A stretch of DNA of 10,202 nucleotides from NCBI GenBank assembly GCA_029561505.1, contig JAKQXK010000550.1, positions 1-10,202 on the forward strand. Reading direction: 5' to 3'. The position numbers were made by a program, and so were the translations under genes. Of this stretch, positions 5,565 through 10,202 are shown in pieces. Every line of letters begins with the position of its first letter. The first letter of the stretch is position 1. The notes beneath the pieces were generated by a model that made no database searches, was not told the origin of the DNA, and saw only the letters and a list, made by a program, of their open reading frames with translations. This DNA is from Spirochaetota bacterium (lineage in GTDB: Bacteria; Spirochaetota; Leptospiria; Turneriellales; Turneriellaceae).

Positions 5565-6341
5565 TTATTTTTTTTTGGCAGGTGGTTCACCGGTCACGCG
5601 CAGGTTTTTGAAATTGAGTGTCAGGTAATCGTTCGTACGCGAATGTTCGATGCGCATACTCTGCGGGTAGGCGCGGGCCTTAAAGAGGGTTCCGAGTTGA
5701 AAAATAAGAATTTCGCCCCGCAGTTTGTCGCGGTAGAATATTTTGCGCAGCCGGTTGTCGTTAAAATAGAGCGCCGCTTCGTAGCTGTCGTTCAGTGACC
5801 GCACCTGGGTGTCTCCGCCTGGGGTACTGAGGTAGGTGCTCTGCGCCGCAGTCGCATCAGCAGGTACAAAGCCGCGCATGAGCGGCTCAAAAAAACTGAC
5901 GGGAAACGACCGGCCAAACAGCTCAACCCATTGGTAGTCTTTGCGGGCAATCGATTCTTTTTTGTTGCGCGCATGGTCTTTCATCGAAACAGTATTGTCG
6001 CCGATTTCAAGCGTCAGCAGGGGTGAAAGAAAGACAGCATCGGTGAGGCGTATCGTCAGCATCGTCGGCGTTGCCGACATTTCGCCTTCATAATAAAGCT
6101 CTTGATTATCGACCTTGCCCTTTAAAGTGAAACTGACTTTGAGCGACTTGTAGGTCGGATAATTCTGCGCCAGTTCACGGCGAAATGCCTCTGCTTCTTT
6201 GGCGCTGAGGCTATCTGCCGTTGTGCCGGTGCCGGTCTTAACCGCAGTCGTGCCCGAGCCGCAGGCCAAAAGCAGCACGCAGGCGAGTGCGCCTGCTGCC
6301 AGTTTTGCCGCCCAGCGGTTGGTTTTTAGACCCTGTGGCAC
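5565..6341 (-). CDS. Outer-membrane-type lipoprotein, possibly LolA/LolB-like or DUF4292-like
   Basis: From GTG 6341 the protein has 258 residues. It starts MPQGLKTNRW, then a hydrophobic run AAKLAAGALACVLLL and a lipobox LLAC with Cys27 followed by GSG, so it is a lipid-anchored protein processed by signal peptidase II. A Thr/Gly-rich linker (residues 30-45) leads to a soluble domain rich in amphipathic beta strands (SLKVSFTLKGKV, LYYEGEMSATPTMLTIRL, LTLEIGDNTVSM). This pattern and the order of strands resemble the LolA/LolB lipoprotein-carrier fold or the related DUF4292, but I claim only resemblance. An in-frame ATG at 6422 would add 27 unlikely residues and a 74-nt overlap with the gene upstream, so GTG 6341, 7 nt after that gene's stop, is preferred. 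The 3' end is three AAA codons and TAA, 3 nt before the glycosylase start. Confidence 0.8.
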   Translation of the reverse strand: MPQGLKTNRWAAKLAAGALACVLLLACGSGTTAVKTGTGTTADSLSAKEAEAFRRELAQNYPTYKSLKVSFTLKGKVDNQELYYEGEMSATPTMLTIRLTDAVFLSPLLTLEIGDNTVSMKDHARNKKESIARKDYQWVELFGRSFPVSFFEPLMRGFVPADATAAQSTYLSTPGGDTQVRSLNDSYEAALYFNDNRLRKIFYRDKLRGEILIFQLGTLFKARAYPQSMRIEHSRTNDYLTLNFKNLRVTGEPPAKKK

Positions 6342-6348
6342 CAGGTGA

Positions 6349-7257
6349 TCAGCTGTGAAATGACAGTTCGCGAAACATGAACTCGGCGCACGCCTCTGAT
6401 TCAGCCAAACCCTTTTGCACATGTTCGAGTTCTTTGTCGGTCGGGGCGCTGAAGGGAATCGTGCGGTTGCGCTCTTTGAGCCATTCGCGAAGGCTTTTCG
6501 TGCCCGCGTCTTTCTTCATGGCTTTGATGACGTCGAGTGTGTGTTCGTGCGCGAGCTTACGAAACGTTTTATCAGCCGCCGTCACATGAATCGCTTGCCA
6601 GATCTCTTCTTCACGTTCTGCGTCCATGAGCACGTCGAGAACTGTCGGTTTCTGGTCGAGCGCGATGTCGAGCAGTTTGCCGGCAAATTCGCTCATCATT
6701 GGCTGGTTCGATTTATTGTTCACGAAGTCTGTCGCGATTCTCGTGATCGAATCCATAAAAGGCATCAAGAAGCCTTTTATCATTTTATCATCAACCACTT
6801 TGTTCAGATCGCCGACGAGTGGCAATTTAATGCTTTTCGTGAAACCGGTAATTGAATCGTGAACGACGTTCAGAAAGAGTTCTTTCACGGCTTTTTGGCT
6901 CATGATTTCGCGCACCGTTTCGGGGGGAAAGTCTATCGGGCGTTGCACGACGTCTTTCCACTGGTCGATCGTCGCTTGCTCGAAAATATCGCGTCCCGTG
7001 CGCCCGTTTTTGACGATGATGCCTTGCGATTTTGGCCGAATATCGCGTACGATCGCTTCAAGCGCATGGCGCCATTCGCTTTCGCCGTTACGGTCAGGTG
7101 AAATGTCGGCGGCTATATCAAGCCATTCGACGATAGGCTTATCCAGAATTTCATTGTGTATTTTTTCCATCGTTTCAAGCCCGGCCTTGCGAAACTCGGG
7201 GCTCATGGCGCGCTTTTTATAAGCTTCTTTGAACTCGTTGAAGTCTTTGTATTTCAT
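6349..7257 (-). CDS. Conserved-looking protein of unknown function (302 aa, helical, cytoplasmic)
   Basis: I do not recognise the family. The protein is mostly charged amphipathic helix, has no signal peptide or membrane helix, and contains a single cysteine near the C-terminus (SEACAEF). The start is well supported: the ATG at 7257 overlaps the stop of the preceding TPR gene as ATGA, and GAGG at 7265-7268 lies 7 nt upstream. The N-terminus is highly charged (MKYKDFNEFKEAYKKR). A middle segment (about 115-190) is more hydrophobic (KELFLNVVHDSITGF, MIKGFLMPFMDSITRIATDF) and could be a peripheral membrane or dimer surface. The tight coupling to an exported TPR protein upstream and a lipoprotein downstream suggests an envelope-related task, but that is inference from position only. 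Confidence 0.85.
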   Translation of the reverse strand: MKYKDFNEFKEAYKKRAMSPEFRKAGLETMEKIHNEILDKPIVEWLDIAADISPDRNGESEWRHALEAIVRDIRPKSQGIIVKNGRTGRDIFEQATIDQWKDVVQRPIDFPPETVREIMSQKAVKELFLNVVHDSITGFTKSIKLPLVGDLNKVVDDKMIKGFLMPFMDSITRIATDFVNNKSNQPMMSEFAGKLLDIALDQKPTVLDVLMDAEREEEIWQAIHVTAADKTFRKLAHEHTLDVIKAMKKDAGTKSLREWLKERNRTIPFSAPTDKELEHVQKGLAESEACAEFMFRELSFHS

Positions 7258-9398
7258 TTTTGATCCTCATTTTTCTTGGTTTGTTTGTTTTCTGTTTCCA
7301 GTTTTTTTATCTGTGCGTTAATGTATGCGACATCGAGCGGCTCAGAGGCCTTTTTGATATCCGCCAGCGTTTTGTTGTAATATTCGAGTGCGGTCACCCG
7401 GTTGTTGAGTTTTGCGTGAACTTCGGCGAGGTGAAAGAAAATCACCGGGTCGACAAAGTTCTTCTTTTGCGCGAATGACGCGGCCACCGTCAGTTGTTCA
7501 AGCGCCTCGCGGTAGTTGCCGAGTTTAAACTGAATCCAGCCGAAGGTGTCGAGGTATGCCTCGTTTTCTGGGTCGTCTTCGAGCGCGCGCAGCACCAGTT
7601 GGTTTGCGTCTTCGAGGTTGATATTGCGCAGCGAATAGATGTAACCGAGATAATTGAGATAGGTCGGGTTATACGGGTCGAGTTCGATGGTCTTTTTCAG
7701 GCGGGCTTCGGCTGCCTGAAAGTCATTGATCTTCTCGAGCGCCATGCCTGAATAGAAGTAATAGTTCGCCGGGGCAACTTTCTTCTTGCCCTTCACTTCG
7801 GTAATGACGATTGCCTTGTCAAAATATGCCGCAGCGGTTTTGTATTCTTTCGCATCTTTTTCGGCGAGGTGGTTGCGAATGATGCCCTTAACAAACCACG
7901 CCGTTGCGTATTCGGCCTCAATCTGCACGGCAGTTTCGGCGGCCCGTTCTGCTTCAGCAAGGCCGTTCTTGATATTGACGAGAGTCCATGCCTGATTGAC
8001 GCGCGTCTGGTACAGCTGGTTTTTTGCCTCGCGCACGCGTTTTTCTACCTGAGCCATGCGCGTAACATTCGCCTTTATCGCAGGGTTTGTCAGCATGGCG
8101 TTGTACCAGACGCGCAGCTGCGTGATCGTGCGCGCGGCAAGCTCGTGGTAGGTGACTGCCACGCTGCGCTCGCCCGTACTTTCAAGAGTCGAGGCATGCG
8201 TGATGTAGAGTTCGACGAAGTCAATGGCCAGCTGTTCGACGGCGCCATCGAGATCTGCCGTAGTACCGGGTTCATTTGCTGAACGGGAGAATTTGTCGCG
8301 AAATTTCAGATCTTCTGCCTGGCGATTGAGGTATTCGAGCGTGACGTGCGCATATTCGCGCGCGAGTTCAAATGCGCTCAGGCGCTGTGCTATCACGACG
8401 ATCGCGAAGGCTTCATTGCGCGCTTCGGTATGCTGGTTGCGCTTCTGAAAAATGCGATAGCGGCCCAGACGTGCGCTGAGGCGGTTTTGGTTTGCCCCCA
8501 GAATCGCGTCGTATGCCTTCAGCGCTTCGTCGTCTTTGCCGAGCAGCTGCTGCTCGATGCCTTCGAGAATACCGGGTTTTTCATTCTTGCGCAGTTTTCG
8601 AAACGCCTTCAGATGCCCGAGAGCGCGGGCATCGCCCAGTATAAAATATGTTTCGGCCAGTGATTCATGCGCCTGGGCAAAATCGGGCTGGCGTTTGACC
8701 AGCTCTTGATGCGTTTCAGCTGAGACGCGAAACTGCCCGGTAATTTTCTGCAGTTCGCCGATAATGAGCAGATACCGCGCGTTATCGGGGTCAAGTTCGT
8801 TCAGCCGCTTAAAGTATTGCAGCGACTTGGCAAAGTTGTCTTGCTGGTAATAGTAGTTGCCCAGAAAATACAGCGATTGCTGCATGAGGTCGCTGTTACC
8901 CGTGCCCTTTTGCACTGCAATGATCAGCCGTTTGTGGTAAGTTGCGGCCTGACGAGTGTCGTTCTTCTGTTGGTAAATATAAGCCATTACCTGCAGCGCG
9001 CGCTCGTTCAGCGGGTCATTTTTGAGAATCATCGACAGCACGCGGGCAGCGTCGTCGAGTTTGTTCTGCTTCAGGTAAATTTCTGACAGCAGCTGCAGCG
9101 AATAGATGCCGTTCGGGTCTGCTTTGACACCACGCTCGAGATATAGCGTCGCGCTCGGCATGTCGCCGCTTGAAAGCGCAATGCGCGCCAGGTAGCGCAG
9201 CGCCACCTCATTTTCACCCTTAATCTTCAGGTACTCTTCGAACGCCTTCGCCGCCGCTACGGGTTTTTCGGCGTAGAATGCCGCGAAGGCCTGGCTGAGC
9301 TTAAGGCTCGCCTCTTTCTCGGCTTTTTCATCGAGGGCAAACGGGGCGCCCGTTGCTGCGAGAAGCAGCAGGGCGATCAAAGAAACGTGTCGGAGCAT
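7254..9398 (-). CDS. Exported tetratricopeptide-repeat (TPR) protein, 714 aa
   Basis: A signal peptide MLRHVSLIALLLLAATGA (cleavage probably after about residue 21, no lipobox) directs the protein to the periplasm. The N-terminal array (about 32-300) holds repeated 34-residue helix pairs with the TPR pattern, for example IYSLQLLSEIYLKQNKLDDA (99-118) and the unit starting SLYFLGNYYYQQDNFAKSLQ (175-194). A non-TPR, highly helical middle follows (about 310-470). A second array covers about 470-690 and includes units at 545-575, 578-610 (YLNYLGYIYSL), 613-645 (AYLDTFGWIQFKLGNYREAL) and 652-680. The tail is Lys/Glu/Gln-rich. TPR arrays bind proteins, so this is likely a scaffold or assembly factor in the envelope; a more exact role cannot be read. 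The start has no strong Shine-Dalgarno. It overlaps the next gene by 4 nt and lies 68 nt after the deacetylase stop. Confidence 0.9.
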   Translation of the reverse strand: MLRHVSLIALLLLAATGAPFALDEKAEKEASLKLSQAFAAFYAEKPVAAAKAFEEYLKIKGENEVALRYLARIALSSGDMPSATLYLERGVKADPNGIYSLQLLSEIYLKQNKLDDAARVLSMILKNDPLNERALQVMAYIYQQKNDTRQAATYHKRLIIAVQKGTGNSDLMQQSLYFLGNYYYQQDNFAKSLQYFKRLNELDPDNARYLLIIGELQKITGQFRVSAETHQELVKRQPDFAQAHESLAETYFILGDARALGHLKAFRKLRKNEKPGILEGIEQQLLGKDDEALKAYDAILGANQNRLSARLGRYRIFQKRNQHTEARNEAFAIVVIAQRLSAFELAREYAHVTLEYLNRQAEDLKFRDKFSRSANEPGTTADLDGAVEQLAIDFVELYITHASTLESTGERSVAVTYHELAARTITQLRVWYNAMLTNPAIKANVTRMAQVEKRVREAKNQLYQTRVNQAWTLVNIKNGLAEAERAAETAVQIEAEYATAWFVKGIIRNHLAEKDAKEYKTAAAYFDKAIVITEVKGKKKVAPANYYFYSGMALEKINDFQAAEARLKKTIELDPYNPTYLNYLGYIYSLRNINLEDANQLVLRALEDDPENEAYLDTFGWIQFKLGNYREALEQLTVAASFAQKKNFVDPVIFFHLAEVHAKLNNRVTALEYYNKTLADIKKASEPLDVAYINAQIKKLETENKQTKKNEDQK
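7265..7268 (-). promoter_or_regulatory. Shine-Dalgarno site for the 302-aa protein gene
   Basis: On the minus strand GAGG occurs 7 nt before the ATG at 7257, inside the end of the TPR coding region. It is one of only two clear Shine-Dalgarno sites in the window, and it confirms the overlapping start. Confidence 0.7.
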
Positions 9399-9466
9399 GC
9401 GTCCGGGTTTGGTTACGTACGCATACTTAGCGGCAAGCCTTTTTAGACAACGTCGACTGCAGCTGC

Positions 9467-10202
9467 TTAATAGACCAGCAGCTTTTGCCCCGATTTGAGC
9501 CGAACACGCTCTGAATCAGCTTTTTTTACCGTTACTGTGTTCGGGTCGCCGTCACTCACGAAGAAAATATGCTTCTTCGTCGTTGCCTGCTTAAAAAGTT
9601 TTGTGAGCGTCTTTTCGTTGCCGTGCAGCCGGCGAATATGGTACGTATCGAACGCGGCGTCGTATACTGAATGGCTGAGGCCGTTCGAATAGTCGAAGAT
9701 CATCTCGTGTTTGTATTTATGGCCTTTGTAGACGCCTGAGCGCAGCCGCGGTTCATCGTCTTTCGGCGGAAAAATACCGTATGGCAGCGCAAACGCATAA
9801 ACGGGATAATTCTTGATATACTTCTGAATCTCATGGGTGCCGAGCGCGAGCTGCTCTTCGATCTTGTTGCGGTATTTTTTTAAGTTAGCATGCCACAGCG
9901 TGTGCGAGCCGATCTCGAACCCGTTGTCGGTCAGATATTTCATTTTTTTACCGATGAGGTCGGTCTGCCCGAAAAAGTTGTTCGGGTAGGCCGCTTTGGG
10001 TAGCACGAAAAACACACCGCGCAGCGGAAAGTCGGCATTCTTCTTCTGGAAGCGTGCCATGATCTCAACCGCGCAGCCGGGTGAAAGTGAGCCATCCGCC
10101 TCGTACTTAAAATGTGTCTCAGACGAATCGTCGTAGGTAATGAGCACGGGTATTTTGCCCTTTGGCGTGGTAATTTTTCCGCTGCGGAGTTCAGAGAGCG
10201 AG
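9467..10202 (-). CDS. Polysaccharide deacetylase (NodB domain), 5' end beyond the window
   Basis: The frame is open from the window edge: 18 further residues (SLSELRSGK, then ITTPKGKIP) precede the GTG at 10147, with no stop. They read as the normal lead into NodB motif 1, so the true start is outside. The motifs are: ITYDD (catalytic base Asp and metal Asp) just after 10147; GSHTLWH, with both metal histidines, around 9890-9907; a motif-3-like ALPYG in which the usual Arg is absent, as in PgaB/IcaB-like members; and RRLHGNE near the end. These enzymes remove acetyl groups from N-acetylated sugars in peptidoglycan or exopolysaccharide. The substrate is undecided, and no N-terminal targeting signal is in view. 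The C-terminus after about residue 190 of the visible part is a short Lys/Asp-rich tail. The 68-nt gap to the TPR gene holds no clear terminator, so co-transcription is possible. Confidence 0.85.
   Translation of the reverse strand, partial: SLSELRSGKITTPKGKIPVLITYDDSSETHFKYEADGSLSPGCAVEIMARFQKKNADFPLRGVFFVLPKAAYPNNFFGQTDLIGKKMKYLTDNGFEIGSHTLWHANLKKYRNKIEEQLALGTHEIQKYIKNYPVYAFALPYGIFPPKDDEPRLRSGVYKGHKYKHEMIFDYSNGLSHSVYDAAFDTYHIRRLHGNEKTLTKLFKQATTKKHIFFVSDGDPNTVTVKKADSERVRLKSGQKLLVY

Noticed and set aside
6415..6855. 146-codon plus-strand frame opposite the 302-aa gene
   Set aside because: The minus-strand gene has an excellent Shine-Dalgarno and a coupled start; the plus frame has neither.
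7869..8282. 137-codon plus-strand frame opposite the TPR gene
   Set aside because: The TPR periodicity on the minus strand is unmistakable, so the opposite frame is incidental.
9399..9466. Terminator or promoter between the deacetylase and TPR genes
   Set aside because: I found only the 8-bp palindrome gcagctgc and a short A-run on the minus strand, with no hairpin plus U-tract and no convincing -35/-10 pair.
1..10202. CRISPR array, tRNA, insertion sequence or prophage genes
   Set aside because: There are no regularly spaced repeats, no cloverleaf I could fold by eye, and no transposase, integrase or phage-like proteins among the supported genes.

Overview
The window is a compact, gene-dense piece of bacterial chromosome of moderate GC content, with almost no intergenic space. 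The mix of genes (a TrhO/UPF0176 rhodanese, a type-4 Fe-S uracil-DNA glycosylase, an AC-G lipobox lipoprotein, and several secreted or TPR proteins with no recognisable specific family) would fit a spirochaete of the Leptospiraceae with moderate GC, such as a Turneriella-like organism. That placement rests on gene content and general feel, not on a marker gene. I see no rRNA, tRNA, CRISPR, insertion sequence, phage or integrase genes. This looks like core or lineage-specific chromosome rather than an accessory island.

Layout. (1) 1-73: a short leader with a small hairpin and a perfect 19-bp inverted repeat ending 5 nt before a GTG start. (2) 74-2138, plus strand: a bile-acid:sodium symporter family transporter, then TrhO (tRNA U34 hydroxylation) behind its own extended -10 promoter candidate. 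(3) 2151-3596, minus strand: a large secreted protein of unknown function, convergent with trhO with only 12 nt between the stop codons. (4) 3671-4950, plus strand: a Fur-box-like operator followed by a bacterioferritin-associated-ferredoxin-like [2Fe-2S] protein, a gamma-carbonic-anhydrase-type hexapeptide protein and an SRPBCC ligand-binding protein, closely packed as a probable operon. (5) 4947-4980: a bidirectional terminator stem that contains both converging stop codons. (6) 4977-10202, minus strand, in transcription order: a polysaccharide deacetylase (5' end outside the window), a large exported TPR protein, a 302-aa protein of unknown function, an outer-membrane-type lipoprotein and type-4 uracil-DNA glycosylase. 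The last four are tightly linked (ATGA overlap, 7-nt and 3-nt gaps) and probably co-transcribed.

How the genes may work together. The iron-responsive group is the clearest regulatory story: a Fur-type operator lies directly over the promoter and start region of the bfd-like gene, and the downstream genes probably share it. The minus-strand group combines envelope functions (polysaccharide trimming, an exported TPR scaffold, a surface or periplasmic lipoprotein) with an unrelated DNA-repair gene at its distal end. I found no convincing novel multi-gene defence or mobile system. The items most worth a second look are the start-codon-abutting palindrome, the Fur-box/leaderless arrangement, the two stop-codon-in-stem convergent junctions, and the two unrecognised proteins.
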